Shown: in pieces, positions 1-12,012 of the stretch | Layout of the letters: the number at the start of each line of letters is the position of its first letter | Numbering within the stretch: the first letter of the stretch is position 1 | NCBI GenBank assembly: GCA_033439265.1 | Contig: JAVTVX010000035.1 | Location: forward strand, 7,358,001 to 7,422,000 | Length of the DNA stretch: 64,000 nt | Source of the DNA: Dillenia suffruticosa | Lineage: Eukaryota; Streptophyta; Magnoliopsida; Dilleniales; Dilleniaceae | Reading direction: 5' to 3' | Notes under the pieces: generated by a model | What the model was told of the DNA's origin: nothing | Databases searched by the model: none | What the model saw: only the letters and a program-made list of their open reading frames with translations | Position numbers and translations under genes: made by a program

Positions 1-2
1 TC

Positions 3-3000
3 TATTCAGATCCTAGAGTCTATCCTCGCACTCGCTTGGAAAGTTCTTATACTGTATCAAGTTCCAGGTCTGATTTCCTTCTTTTCCGGTGGCAACTATT
101 TTTTAAGTCTCTCTCCCTGTCTCCACCTCTTTTTTTGGATCCTGTTAACATTTTTGAATATTCTTGACTCTTTACAATTATCTTATGGATTTGTTAGTGT
201 GCACAAAACTTATGTAAAATGGTTTTGTTGTTATTTGTTAGCTGTGGTGCATTGCCCCAGCCTGCTGGAATGTCATCTCAATCGTATTATCAGCAACAAG
301 GCACTGGTTATTCTTCAGGTATGCTGACATTTTCCACTTATCTTTGCGTTTAGGACATTTCCAGACTTCAGGTTGAAATGATCTTCTCTTTGCTGCCAGG
401 CTCTTACTATGGGTTTGAAGATCCTACTGCTAATATCCAGGTATGTTGCCTTCAATACATATAAGATTTGCACAGGCCTTTTGCTTCAATTTTTATTTTC
501 ATTTTTAGATTAGAAACAAAGGAGGTGCTAACCCACAAAAGCTAAAATGAAAAGGGATCTCTAAAATTAAGAACCTCTACAAAGGATCCAAAATAACTTA
601 GAAGATAACAAAAAATTTCAAACACTTGGGTAAATTAGTTACAAGAATTATCGATGGTTTCATTGCCTCTTGAAATGCTGTTATTTTGTTCCCTTTGAAC
701 CAACCGAAACACAGCAGCCTAAAGAGTCTTCTCCTTACTATGTAAACCCACACACCATTCCATGCTCATGACTTGCTCTATAGATAGCACAAATTCACTG
801 ATCAAATGTGCAAAAGAGTGAATCTTCTCCATAAAAACAAGTCCAAGGGCAATGAAGTAGGTAGTCCCCAAATGAACTTTAGAGGAAGAGGAGGAATTCC
901 AAATGAACTTCCATGGAAAAGGAGGACCATTGCCTATCCATGCTGTTGAATTTGTGCAGATTGTAATACTCCTTGACCTCAAAGGTCCTCTCGGTGTTTG
1001 GTGATCCCCTCCAAACCATAAAATCTTCCTTGTGTATATCCAACTTCACCTTCTTCAGCAATTTATAGAAGTTGAAGAGACTCAATTTCTTAACCGTTTT
1101 CTTGTTGTTGAAATTGGCATTCCAACGACAATGATCTCATTTCATGAGGCTGCACTACTGATTGTGCCAAATGTGAATTCTCAACTTGTTACACCTTAAA
1201 AACCACATCAGCATGAATATCTCCCAGCTTCTTTCCATCTCCTTCAAACAGCCAACCAAAAGACCTAGCAACCTGTTAGAGATTCACCCATTTTAAGTTG
1301 TTCGATACTTGGTTGCAATCACCTCTTGCCAAAGAGAATTATGCTCAACTAAGAATCTTCACAACCATTTTTTGCAAAAGTGCCTTGTTAAAATCTTTCA
1401 GAGTTTTAAAATGTGAAGCAGGGGCATGGACATGGCTATAGAGAATTCCTAAGAATATAGGACACAATAGATACATGTAATGTGTGTCTATGTCTGTCTC
1501 TGTATGTGTATAATCAAAGCTTGATTTGAGTCTGAATTGGTAGAAGCAACTTTGTGAGTGGAGAGAACATGGATAGCCAACTCTGCTTAGGTTGGGATAA
1601 GAAAGGTAGAGAAGCAGCGCAAGCTGCACTCTTCGGGTTGGAAGAGGCTTCCTTGAGAAGCTTCACAGATTTCAAGACACTCAGCCTCTTTTGTACTTTT
1701 TAAATGCTTATTTTGGGTTGGGCCAGGCTTTGCTCTATGAAATGGGCGGCTCATGTTTGTCCGGTAAAAGTAAGTATCTTATTAAGTATTTCCAGAAATG
1801 GGCTTAACCATCTCCATAAATGAGCCTATGGGGCTACTTCAAAGACAATGTATTACTCTAGTTTTCCATAAAAACTGCAAAAAGATCTCTGCAATATTCT
1901 GGAAAGGGAAAATGTGTTCAAATCTGTTATTTGGACAAAAATGTATAACTAAAGTTGGAGAAGCTACAAAATTTTCATCCATTTCTTCACACTTTGGAAA
2001 CACTTCTCCAAATTCTCCAAATTTATGATTTATTTGGACAAAAATGCCCATAGCACTTTCATTTAATAATAATTATACTTGATTAATACACAAAATGCCA
2101 TTACCACTTTTATTCTATGGCAATTAGTGTTTTAAAAAGGTTCCTGGGCGTCACTAGGTGTGGTAGTCGCCTGCCCAGAGGACAGGCGAGGGGCCTTAAA
2201 AGAGGTGCTCACCTCTTTGCTGAAGCACTAGAGGTGCTAAGGCACCGACTCGAGTGCCTCTTTCGTTTCAGTCTTTCTTTATTATTTCCTTTTAATGAAC
2301 ATCCCATTAAAAAGGCCAGCCCATTAAAAAAGTAGTAGTAAAATAGTTATAAGAATATAAAAACCCTAGCACCTCCAGCCGCCGCCTCCAATATAAAAGC
2401 CCTAGTGCCCTCCACCAAGCCCCCTCCTGCAGAAAGCTTCACATGGCAAGTCTGTGGAAAAGGAACAGATTGCGGCATGAGACTACAAGATATTGTGTAC
2501 AAGTGCAACCAAACCCTTAAGCCTCAGTATGATTCGAAGAGTGTTGTTGATCTGATATCCCTGAATGATATTGATGATAGTAACGAATGGTTGATGGGAG
2601 TGTGGGGAGATAATATTAAGAATGCAGAAGATGACTTGGTTTTTGATAATGATGATTTGACTTGGGATGATGTTGCAAGGGCATCAGGGCTACTGAAGCC
2701 ATGGTATCCGAGAAACCATGCAAGATCGAAGTCACTAAGAGTTTCAAGTTCTAGATTTGTTGATATGGATTAAGAGGAAGCTGCTTCAGAGAACACAGAC
2801 AAGGAGGAGTGTAAGTCTAGTGATGGAAGGGATGGTGATCTGAATGATAAAGATGATGTAGTTGATATTGATGTTGATTATATCCTGAATTTTAATAATT
2901 TTAGGATCTATATCTAAGCTTTATTGTCTAGCAAGGAAGTAGGCATTACGAAGTATGAATTAACTTGATAGTGTTTTTTCTTTCTCTATTGAATGCATGC

Positions 3001-5407
3001 CATTTTTACATTTTTCTTTTATAATGTTGAGGGCAGAGAACTTTTAACTTTTAGATTTGATTTAGTTATGAATTTTAGACAATTTTTCAGCTTTATTTTG
3101 AGTTCGGAAATTATAATTCCCAAAGGATGCCTTTGAGCACCTTTTGTGGTGCCTAGCGCCTTGGATATAAGTGTCCTTAAGGCCTTTTGAGCAACTTGTG
3201 CCTTTTAAAACACCGACGGCAGTTATATCCATGTTGGAAAAATGTTGAGAAATTTTGAGAAACGAACATGTTCTCTAATTTTCTATTAGAAAATGAAATT
3301 TTGTAATGGAGTAGAAAATTGGAGTTGGAAAAGGAAAAATATCGAATGGCCCCCGACTTTTTTTGTCCAGATCAGCCTCAAAGATTTCAATTGCATCTTA
3401 GACATGTCCAATGTGTTCGAGGTGTGCCCTTGTCTTCTGGTAGCATGTTATGACTTATTATCTTTTATTTCAACAGCTATGACATGTTTGGGATGAGTAT
3501 CCATGTCCGATATCAGACACGTGACCGGCTGCTTTTTAGCTGTCCTGGTGCTTCATAGGATCTAATGCCAAGAACCACTCCCCTCCCCCCCAGAGTGTTT
3601 CACAACGTCCCATTTGACTGGACTAAGCTTCGTTCTCATCACTTCTCCATAAAAATCTTCTTTCAATTCTTTTTGTCACATGCTATTTATGAGAGTAACC
3701 CTCCTCCTCTTAGAAAGATACCCCAACTTAACTAACCTTTTCCTCAAGTTTTTCCACAACCTCCTACCTCTCTCAAAATGAATTCCTTTAACATCCTTGG
3801 CTCCTAGCTACAATTGTAGACAATAGTCTACACATGCTCCTACCAAGTTGATAGGGCATAACTCAAACCGGAAGCTCCTTGCCTTTTCCACTAAGTTGTT
3901 TGACCACAAAGTCATTTAAGGCATGGAAACTGACAAAAAAGTCCATAGCCTCTCTTCTAACCATCAGATAATTCTTACAAAAGGATGCGATGGTGACACC
4001 ATCGAATCCTGGTGCCTTGAGAGGAAGGTGTTGGTCGTTCAAAAGGTTGCAACATTGTAGGACAGAGGTTCTGAGAGTTAGTCTTTGTTTAAATAGGTAC
4101 TAAAAGAGGCTGGAATTCTTTGGCTGGAAGTTTTGTGTTCTGATCTTGTGTGTTTTAATTATTTAATTACTATTATTATTATTATTTTTTAATTTTCTTC
4201 CCTCATTGTTAATAGAAAAGAAAGATTTCCTTTAAGAAGATGTGCAAAATGATATAAGAAAGGTCTAATCATCCTCCCAAAAAAGAGACAAAGCAATCAA
4301 AATCAAGAGAGCCTTCCAATTCCATGATTCTCCTGAAACTATAGCAAGTGTTTGATTCATGATAAATCCTGATATCATTTTGCTCATTACATACTTGAGA
4401 TTTAGGATGCAAGGTTTATAACATTTTTTATGATGCCTAGCTTTTCTTTCCTAAATATGCTGAATGTCTTTGATATGATGTTATCACCTTTCCGTTTAAC
4501 AGTATGATCTGGTTCTGATCTGCAGACAAGGGAAGCAGCTAGATACCTTGGGAATAGTGGTCTATATTGCAGATGTAAGTTATTTCAGATCTCAGTTTGT
4601 TACTGGAAGTCCATTTATGGCTATTGGTAGTGCCTATACTTTAGAGCTGTATGTGTTTCTACGTGACAAATTGTCTATTTTTTGGAGGGAGTGCTATAAA
4701 AATATGATTTCTTATAATCAACCTGGTTACATATATTTGTAGTTTTTTTTTTTTAATTTGTTAAATATATATGCATACAAATGATGTATTGAAGTCAAGG
4801 GAGTGCTATACATCATAGTCTAACATAGTTTCTTATATGTCTATGAAAATTGCTTGTTATATGGAAGCATATTAATGATGTATTGAAGCTTTTAAAGAAA
4901 AGCTTCAAGGATATGACAGAATAAATGTTCTTTTCTCCTAATAAAAAAAAATGAAAGAATGCTAGTTTTGGTTGTTCAACTACTAGCTCCTAGCGAATTC
5001 TTTTTCTTACTCCATCAAAGTGCTAAAATTATCCCTTTTTTTCATTTTTTTTTTATTTTCTTTTTGAAGTTTGACATGAACTATGCATGACATGAATAAT
5101 TGAAGTGGGAATATTGGTTTACTAGGTGTTGGGAGCATTTCTCAGTCTCATTGGTTTGCTCTTGATGCCTTAAATTATGAATATAACAATGTCTTCGAGA
5201 ACTGTGTCATTTTTTTTCTTTGTTATTTTTCTTCCTGCCTTATTAGCAATTTGCCAGCTGAAATGTGATTTTATTGGAGATTTCGTGTACATTTCTAATA
5301 TGATGCACTTGTCCCATTTTCTGGAAGTATTCTCTTAGAAAATACATTCTGTTTAAATATGGGATGTCTATTTCTCACGGCTGATAATTTTAGCTAATGC
5401 AGATTGA
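3..5407 (+). CDS. 3' end of an unrecognised gene, partial
   Basis: The 3' portion of a spliced gene that starts left of the window. Exons inferred from splice sites and phase are 3-67, 242-318, 400-440, 4526-4574 and 5403-5407. The joined reading frame is continuous across four junctions. It gives a low-complexity tail rich in Ser, Tyr, Gln and Gly (for example SQSYYQQQGTGYSSG, then SYYGFEDPTANIQ, then TREAARYLGNSGLYC) and reaches a TGA at 5405-5407. The Tyr/Gln/Gly-rich composition resembles the disordered tails of RNA-binding or transcription-associated proteins, but no domain is visible and I do not name a family. The 440-4526 intron is swollen by LINE and hAT remnants. Sequence from 5408 to about 6000 is probably 3' UTR. 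The final short exon is the least certain. Confidence 0.55.
720..1160 (-). mobile_element. Degenerate LINE fragment (C-terminal part of ORF2)
   Basis: On the minus strand two adjacent frames encode broken pieces. One contains KKVKLDIHKEDFMVWRGSP and FEVKEYYNLHKFNS; the next contains PPFPWKFIWNSS. This matches the usual layout of the zinc-binding region after the reverse transcriptase in plant L1-type LINEs: D-x-hydrophobic-W, then F-x-V-K-x-(Y/F)-Y, then P-(F/W)-PWK-x-IW. The frame changes and lacks a complete domain, so it is a dead fragment. It lies inside the long intron of the first gene. Family assignment is by motif recognition only. Confidence 0.5.
2125..3215 (+). mobile_element. Decayed hAT-superfamily transposon with transposase tail
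   Basis: Both ends carry an inverted repeat: TAGTGTTTTAAAAAGG at 2125, and its counterpart CCTTTTAAAACACCG ending at 3215. Imperfect 8 bp direct repeats flank it (atggcaat at 2117-2124, acggcagt at 3216-3223, 6 of 8 identical with two transitions), the size expected of hAT. Inside, 2405-2890 encodes the tail of a hAT transposase in mixed frames. There is a KRNRL start near 2459, then LQDIVY, then YDSKSVVDLISLNDIDDSNEWLMG-type sequence, then NAEDDLVFDNDDLTWDDVARASG. Stops and a frame change make it inactive. The rest of the transposase is deleted. It sits in the long intron of the first gene. Confidence 0.72.
3580..4060 (-). mobile_element. Degenerate LINE fragment (reverse transcriptase region)
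   Basis: Read on the minus strand, the sequence begins with KAPGFDGVTIASFCKNYLMV, the KAPGPDG-type motif that opens the fingers region of plant LINE reverse transcriptase. Further along it reaches FLWRSDEN and VKWDVV followed by a GG-LGIR-like stretch, which corresponds to the FLWGG ... W ... V-C-x-PK-x-GGLGIR block after the RT domain. The catalytic core between them is deleted, and frameshifts and stops are frequent. It could be the 5' half of the same element whose 3' part lies at 720-1160, with the hAT element inserted between. Confidence 0.5.
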
Positions 5408-6224
5408 TGGTGATCCTGGAGACTTGGTGATTTTTTGCTTGAACTGCGAGCATCGGTCAACAACCTGAGCTTTTTGCAAAGTGGTAATCACACACAAGTG
5501 GATGCCAATACTTCATTTCTTTTCTCCTACAGTGTAGCTTCCAGCCACATATTTTTAATTACAGTTGGTTCTCTAGATCTTGTAAATCTTGCTCTTAGTA
5601 AATCTTCTGGTTCCCAAATTTTGTTTCAACACCGGAACTTAAAATTGGTTTCAAACCCAAATTGGACAGTGTGTTGAGGGATGTAAAAGCAAAAGGAAAT
5701 TAGATTTTAGTAGTTTCTGATTAGCATTGAAATAAAGCAATTATAAACCTGGGCCTATTGCGGCCAATGCATCCCCCTCTCTCTTTCATTGTTAAAAGAA
5801 CATGTTCTTCAGGGTTGGACTTGGACAACGCAATAAATTGTTTGGCTGGATTTATGATGGTGTTCAAAAATACAAATTTGCATCATTTGGTTAAGCGTTG
5901 CTGCCAAAATCAAACAATTATAAAGATACACCATCAACTTCTGAAGTGATGTCTTCCCATTCTACGGGCAAGCATTGTTCTCTCTTTTAGAGGTTGAAAT
6001 GACAGGAGCAGGAACACTGAGCTACAAATTTGCCATGGTAACTTCACATGCACACCTCTACTTTTAATGCTGCCTTGTATCCTGCAACAGCATTCGCTCT
6101 TTCCAATCCATTTTGGCTAGTTGCTCATACTTGTTAATTGAGGCCGGAAGATAAACATCGTTGTCAGGATAGCCTCAGAAGCTCTTATTTTAATAAAATT
6201 TTCTATCGAATCTTTTTGGGTTAA

Positions 6225-6385
6225 ATAGTCAGATACTCTATTATCTTAATTAGAGGTCTCGAGCTCGAGCTTTGGGCATGACGAAAGAGGATTTTGAAGA
6301 GTTAATCCCTAAAATTGACTTTATAGTGTTTGAATTGGATTAGTCAGATAAAATCTGGATATCGATGATGAAAAAAAAAATTCTT
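6225..6385 (+). repeat. SINE-like dispersed repeat, copy 1
   Basis: About 160 bp sharing an ordered set of blocks with copies near 49,690 and 60,640. The blocks are a TAnTCTTAATTAGAG-like stretch, a weak Pol III B-box-like segment, the block AAAGAGGATTTTGAAGAGT, and an A-rich end. The order and spacing are kept although identity is modest. It may be a tRNA-derived SINE, but no clear A box was found. Confidence 0.35.
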
Positions 6386-6889
6386 TTACTCAAAAGGGTA
6401 ACTCGGGAGAAAAACAGTTTCATATGTATCTTTTCCTGCTAGCATACTCTGTGCCCAGAAGGCATGATATATATCCTGGGGAGGGGGAGCTATGATGGTA
6501 CTTTCATTTATAAAAATCTATGCGTCTGTGAGGATTGCAAATGAACAGCAATCAGCTGCCATCTTAGCTTCTCTCCTTTCTCCGTTGGTACCGATTGCAA
6601 CCTTACTAGTATGATATGGCTCCTTTTTGTGCAATAAAGGCATAAACAAGTTGGCTTCTTTAACCATTCATGCGCAGTGATTGGGATAAAAATTATAAGA
6701 TGCTACAAGTAAAAATCAAAAATTTTCATAAAATAACTAAAATCATTATTATGTATTAAAATTGGAAAATCCTTCTTAGATCCTGGTCTCTAAGTTTTTC
6801 GAGCGGTCTCTTCTTGTTCTTGTATCTGGGGTGTTGAGTTATATTGTCAGATCTCCATAAGCAATGAAAACACACATGATTAGTATCCA

Positions 6890-6985
6890 ATGGGATAATC
6901 TGATAGTCATAATCTTTTTTCTTTAACCTTAAAATCTAGGGTTCGAACCCTCGTGTGACAATAAAAAAAAAAAAACACACACACA
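6890..6985 (+). repeat. Possible tRNA-derived SINE remnant with B box
   Basis: Contains GGGTTCGAACCC at about 6940-6951, a perfect match to the Pol III B box (GGTTCGANNCC). It is followed after about 10 bp by an A-tract and a (CA)n run ending near 6991. This is the usual 3' layout of a plant SINE. The A box is not convincing. It lies about 800 bp upstream of LSM8. Confidence 0.35.
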
Positions 6986-7733
6986 CACACATGATTAACA
7001 CCTTGGAGGATAGAAAGCATGAGGCTCCCCTTAAACAATCATGCATTGGAATCATTATATTTTGAATTAACTAAAATCATTATATTTTGTCTTTTCATAA
7101 AATGAAATCTTATATGAATTTGAAATTTTGTTATAGAGAAAATGCAATTATACATTTGCTCATTTTGAACAATAACTTGTACTCCATTTAAAAACTAGCA
7201 ATTATTTGAATGGTGTATTTGTTAATTACAAGAAAGTATTCAATTGTTTTAGTTGTGATCAATTACCAAAAAAAAAAAAAAAAAAAGGTAGAAGCAAAGC
7301 GAATGAATGCAAAACACTATATTTTTTTGTAAATTTCTTAAATTGAATAATTTGTATTTAATTTTATTTTAACTTGAGGTCTAATTTTAATAGGAAATTT
7401 TAAGAATTAAAAATGTGATTTTTTTGGATGGATATTTTATTTGTAAGTAAATAGAAAAAATCAGGTAAAAAAAATATGTATATATTAACTAATGATTAGT
7501 TAATTTAGTGAGATATAAGTATCAATTTTCTTAAAATTTCCAAACTCACATGTCACGTGTCGAATGGGTAAAAATATATAAAAATAATTTTAAATTTATA
7601 TATATAATCCATTAAAATCTTGCATTTTGTAGATATAATAATTTTGTTTTTCTGGTTGTGGAAGAAAAAAAAAAAAAGGAAGGGGGAAAAAAATTGAGAG
7701 GGCCGAAGCCCTAAAAATCTTAAACCATATGCT

Positions 7734-7740
7734 AAACCCT
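7734..7740 (+). promoter_or_regulatory. Telo-box (AAACCCT) in the LSM8 leader
   Basis: AAACCCT lies in the 5' untranslated exon of LSM8, next to GCCCTAAAA at 7708. Telo-boxes near transcription starts are typical of plant genes for ribosomal, translation and RNP proteins. The function here is inferred from gene class. Confidence 0.35.
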
Positions 7741-7867
7741 TTCGTCTCTCACAAAATCTCTTGTTTTTCGGGCATTCATCGTCGTCTCTTCAGATCTTCA
7801 AAAAGGGAACTGGGCGAGGAGTCTTTGAGTTTCTTCCTAGATCTGGTAAGACATCTTTGTAGGCACC

Positions 7868-7909
7868 TCTTCTTCTTCTTCTTCTTCTTCTTCTTCTTCT
7901 TCTTCTTCT
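7868..7909 (+). repeat. (TTC)n microsatellite in LSM8 intron 1
   Basis: About 13 TTC units lie just inside the first intron of LSM8, about 22 bp after the donor at 7845/7846 (ATCTG|GTAAG). Confidence 0.85.
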
Positions 7910-9415
7910 CTCTCACACCTTTCGTTGAGTTGTGGATTTGGAGAAGAAAGAAAACGTTATTTCCCTTTTTAACTTTTTTTTTTCCAAACTGAATTTAATT
8001 TAGTGTTTTCTATTTGGTCTCCTGTTCTTCCTCTAATTCCAGTCATGGTGGCTATTTAGCTATAATACTTGTGCTTATTTATGGCCCAATACGGACCCAA
8101 GTACATTGACATCTTGTCCAAAGGATGGAGTTCTAACATTATTTGCTATGGACCATTTTAGGTTGTCATGGTTGCCAATAACCTTAACATATTCATAGCT
8201 TCAGGGTTTCACTCTAGTTGACCAAGTAAATGCTCCAAGCCATTCTAAGGGGTTGTTTTGCTCCGGGCTCCTAGGAGGAGTATCCTCTTCAGACGGCACA
8301 TTGTCTTATTTCACTTGTAAATATCAACTAGGGCAAAAAATATTTAGCAGAAAACAGAGCATTTTCCAAGAAGATAAAAAATATCTCGATAATAGGGTAT
8401 ACAATGGTAATTATACCAATATAGTTTGGCACTGAAATCAATCTCTAACATCCAGACACCACTCCCCCTTAATTCTTTTCCTTCTAATAAGCATACTTGT
8501 TCGACCCCCCCCCCCCCCTTTTTAATATAGGAAGGTTGAGGCGGGCAAGCATTCCCCTGCCGGTTAAGAAGGTTTTTGCGTGCATATTAGTCTACACTCT
8601 TATAGTGTTCCATTATTATGTGTCGTATGACTTATTAAAGAGTTGTTTTATCTGTATGTCTTGTTGAACAAGGAAAGCTAGAGTAACTCAATTAGTTTGA
8701 CATGTAGGCCTTGTTTCTCAAGCGTATGGAAAGGTCTAAGGTCACTGATCATTTCTGTCGAAGATTATGTTCATGGAAATGTTACATTGACTGAATTTCT
8801 GAAAATCTGTCTATGTTGATGGTGCAAGCCAGACTTACAAGTATATGTGTTGATGAAGCAAGCCGGACTTATAAGTATGTAGTTAATTTAGTGATAACTC
8901 ATCTCATGGATAGTCCATGATTTTATTGCCTATTGGTTAGAAAGAGAAACATTCTATAGTCAAAGGGTTGTCGGAATTGGGAATGAGCCCATTGGGGGGG
9001 GAAGAAATATGGCGTGGAACTTTCTTCTTTCATTCTCGAAAGTGATGGTCCTCAATTACTTGTATCAATTGAAAAAAGGATCCTCAAATACAAGAAAGCT
9101 AAAATGCTATATCACACTTGAATGCCCTCATTTATTCAAATTTCTATGCTATTTGAGATGATGTCATTAACATATGATGGGAAATGATGCCTTTTGAGTA
9201 GCCTATGTAGAATGTAAACTTGCAGCTTGCAAATATTTTAGATTGCTAGTATTTGTTGGACTATTGGTTGATTCCTGTATGGATTTGATTTTCCTCCCTT
9301 TATTTTCTATAGCTTTTCTTCCCTGGCTGCCTTTTTATTTCAACTTGTTAGTTGACATCTATGACTCTCTTTTTCTTGGATGAATTTGTCAAAAGAAAAA
9401 GAAAAGCGCGGCCGC

Positions 9416-9433
9416 GGGGGGGGGGGGGGGGGG
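9416..9433 (+). repeat. G18 homopolymer next to GCGGCCGC
   Basis: Eighteen consecutive G follow GCGGCCGC (9408-9415) inside LSM8 intron 1. See findings. Confidence 0.8.
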
Positions 9434-9631
9434 AGCCCTGAAATTTGGAACTTTGATCAAGCCTGCATATTTCTGACCTTCATGTAGTTTGAAATGATGT
9501 TAAATGTTTAATTTCCTTTGAATAATGTTTTTGGCACTCCTAGAGGACCATTTATGCATTTGTTTTGCAGAATTCTTTTAACAACCTCTCTATAAGAGCT
9601 TTGTGGATCTACCGGCCACAGGGATTGTAGG

Positions 9632-10564
9632 ATGTCAACCGGGCCCGGACTTGAATCTCTTGTAGATCGTATGCTTATCACTCTTTTCTATTTTCTTCAT
9701 TGTAATTGATTTTATTTACTAGTTCTTTACGGAAGATGGGTTCTCATTTCTGGATGCCTACGTTGCTTCTAATCTATTGTTACCCTTGCTTTGTGTGTGT
9801 TGTAATAATGGAAAATTTGTATTTAATCTCATTTCTTTTATTGACAGAAACAATATCGGTGATCACTAATGATGGCCGCAATATAGTGGTAGGTCATGGG
9901 TGTCCCTGTTAAATGGATAGCTCTTTTATCTTAAAACCATTGTTGTGCTAACTGTCTTTCTTTTTTCCTTCGCATTTTAGGGTGTTCTAAAAGGTTTTGA
10001 CCAGGCTACAAATATCATTCTCGATGAATCACATGAGCGGGTCTACTCCACAAGGGTTGATATTCTAAACTAGACAGAATTAGCATTTCCTTTTCTTTTT
10101 TTGCCTCTTAACATTCTCATTTTTGGAGTTTGTCTTCTTCCTGTCTCAAGCCCACCTATATAGAGGATAGTTTGTTAGCCCAGTGAAGTTGTTTTCTTTG
10201 GCCTCTTGATTCATGTTGGATGAGAATTACTGTGTGGCCTCTCATCATGCCATATAACTTAAGATCTCCTTATATTGTGTCTTTGCAGGAAGGTGTTCAG
10301 CAGCTGGTGCTGGGTCTGTACATAATAAGGGGTGACAACATGTAAGACATGTTCTCACTCAGAGATTAATTGGTCATACAATTTTCTTTCAGCACACATT
10401 AGGATGGGACATCATTCTATTGTCTTCCCAATTAAACCTACATTAATATTGTTCATTATGTGGTTTCTTGCAGAAGTATAGTTGGGGAACTGGATGAAGA
10501 GCTTGATTCTAATCTTGACTTGTCAAAATTAAGGGCTCATCCCCTGAAGCCTGTTATTCATTGA
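9632..10564 (+). CDS. LSM8: U6 snRNA-associated Sm-like protein LSm8
   Basis: LSm8 is the subunit that makes the nuclear LSm2-8 ring, which binds the 3' U tail of U6 snRNA in splicing. Coding exons are 9632-9668, 9848-9888, 9981-10055, 10289-10341 and 10474-10564. They join in phase to 98 aa, the normal plant LSm8 length. The Sm1 motif lies around residues 14-45 (ISVITNDGRNIVGVLKGFD) and Sm2 around 57-71 (VLGLYIIRGDNIS). The acidic stretch GELDEELD and the ending LSKLRAHPLKP are family signatures. A 5' untranslated exon (about 7690-7845) is joined by a 1.8 kb intron; its acceptor may be at 9570 or 9630. All introns are GT-AG. Sequence after 10564 to about 10740 is probable 3' UTR. The gene looks intact. 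Confidence 0.95.
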
Positions 10565-11315
10565 CTTTAAATGTAAAGAGTAAAGACATGCAAATTCAGT
10601 AGCCGTTTTTGGCTTTAGTTTAGAATAGTGTTGAAGCAGTTTCAACCCGCATGGGCATACATGTTGAGATTGAATACTGTAATGTATTGTACCTTCATCC
10701 TGCACACTCGCAACTCGGTGTAATTGGTTTTAGTTTGACATATTCATTCTAACCTACTTGTTGAGGTCTGGGAGTATTGCAAAATGCTTTTGGATCCTGG
10801 TTCAGGGCATTTGGATCACAGTAATTTTCTTCTCCGAAACAACATTGTACGGTCTCTGAAATGGCTAGTCTTAGTGGTCCAATCTTGGAGTTCATTTTGA
10901 GTAAAATTTGATGTCTAGTTGTATATTGGATAATGGGCTCCATTGGATGGTTGGATCTGGTTTCGGTTTGGTCGTTTCGATTCTTTTCTTGGAACTAAAT
11001 CAAAATCGGAATTGGAACTTTGAAAGAATTATCAACCTGTAATCATGAGTTGAACTTTTAATGAATAACAAAAATTAAGTTCAAATTATTTTTTTTTCTT
11101 CTCTTAAATCAATTACGCGATATAAATTCATATTTCTATTTTCTATTCCCTCTATATTTTGAGCAAAAATTTGAAATAAAATTTGCATTATTTTTATCTT
11201 TACTCCCTCATGGTACAGGACATTGGGGAAAAAAAAAGTTCTAAATTGGGGTTTTGGTTTTTCTCTTGCCACGGGTTCTGATTTGTTCCAAATTGTGGGT
11301 ATGCCTAATCGTATC

Positions 11316-11815
11316 CAAGGATGAAACTAGAAATTTATTTTGGGGGGACCAAATACAAATTTTGGGAGCAGGGGACGAAGGGATGAATAGAAATTTGAAG
11401 GATTTACGATCAGTTGGGTTAATGTGATATGGTATTAAGTCTTTTAATTAAGGTCATGAGTTTGACTGGAATTTGGACATGAAATAGACCATGTTGGGAG
11501 GATAACACCCTTAATGGATCACTATAAGTCTCAAATCGGATCAGATACCGATTGGTATAGTTCAAAAATTTTTTTTTTGAAGGATTTTAAAAGTACTTTG
11601 AAGATGGTTTTTTTTTTCCTGATATTTTATGTGAATTCCAGCGGTGTTTATGAAACATTTTTTCAGAAAATTTATTAAAATTATGCTGTTATAAGCATTT
11701 TCTTTACCTCTAGTGCTATTTATGGATATTTTTCAACAATGCCTATACATACTTAAATTTTTTTCCCCCGAGAATTTGGGGGAATGGTGGCCCGTCACCT
11801 GGCTCCGCCACTGAC
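11316..11815. mobile_element. Candidate non-autonomous DNA transposon (GGCGGAGCCAG type)
   Basis: The right end reads CTGGCTCCGCCACTG, whose reverse complement is the CAGTGGCGGAGCCAG start common in dispersed plant elements. The left end (CAAGGATGAAACTAG) is a diverged inverted match, and both ends continue into G-rich GGGGGGACC / CCCCCG tracts. No coding sequence is seen. Boundaries are approximate, and no convincing target duplication was found. Confidence 0.4.
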
Positions 11816-11944
11816 TGAATCTATTAATCTGAATTAGCTAATGGTTGGATTATGGGTCAGTAGTCTTATATAGTGTCGGCAGTAATTGCGGGAGGCACTG
11901 CCTTGGTCCGGAGTGACATTGTAACTACCCACCCAAGCTATCGG

Positions 11945-12012
11945 GTATTGGTGTAGTGATGGACTTGAAAATCTTCTGGTATTGTTGTAGTGATGGACTT
12001 GAAAATCTTCTT
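11945..12012. repeat. 34 bp tandem duplication
   Basis: Two adjacent 34 bp units (11945-11978 and 11979-12012) share the core GTAGTGATGGACTTGAAAAT and differ at two positions. Non-coding. Confidence 0.85.
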
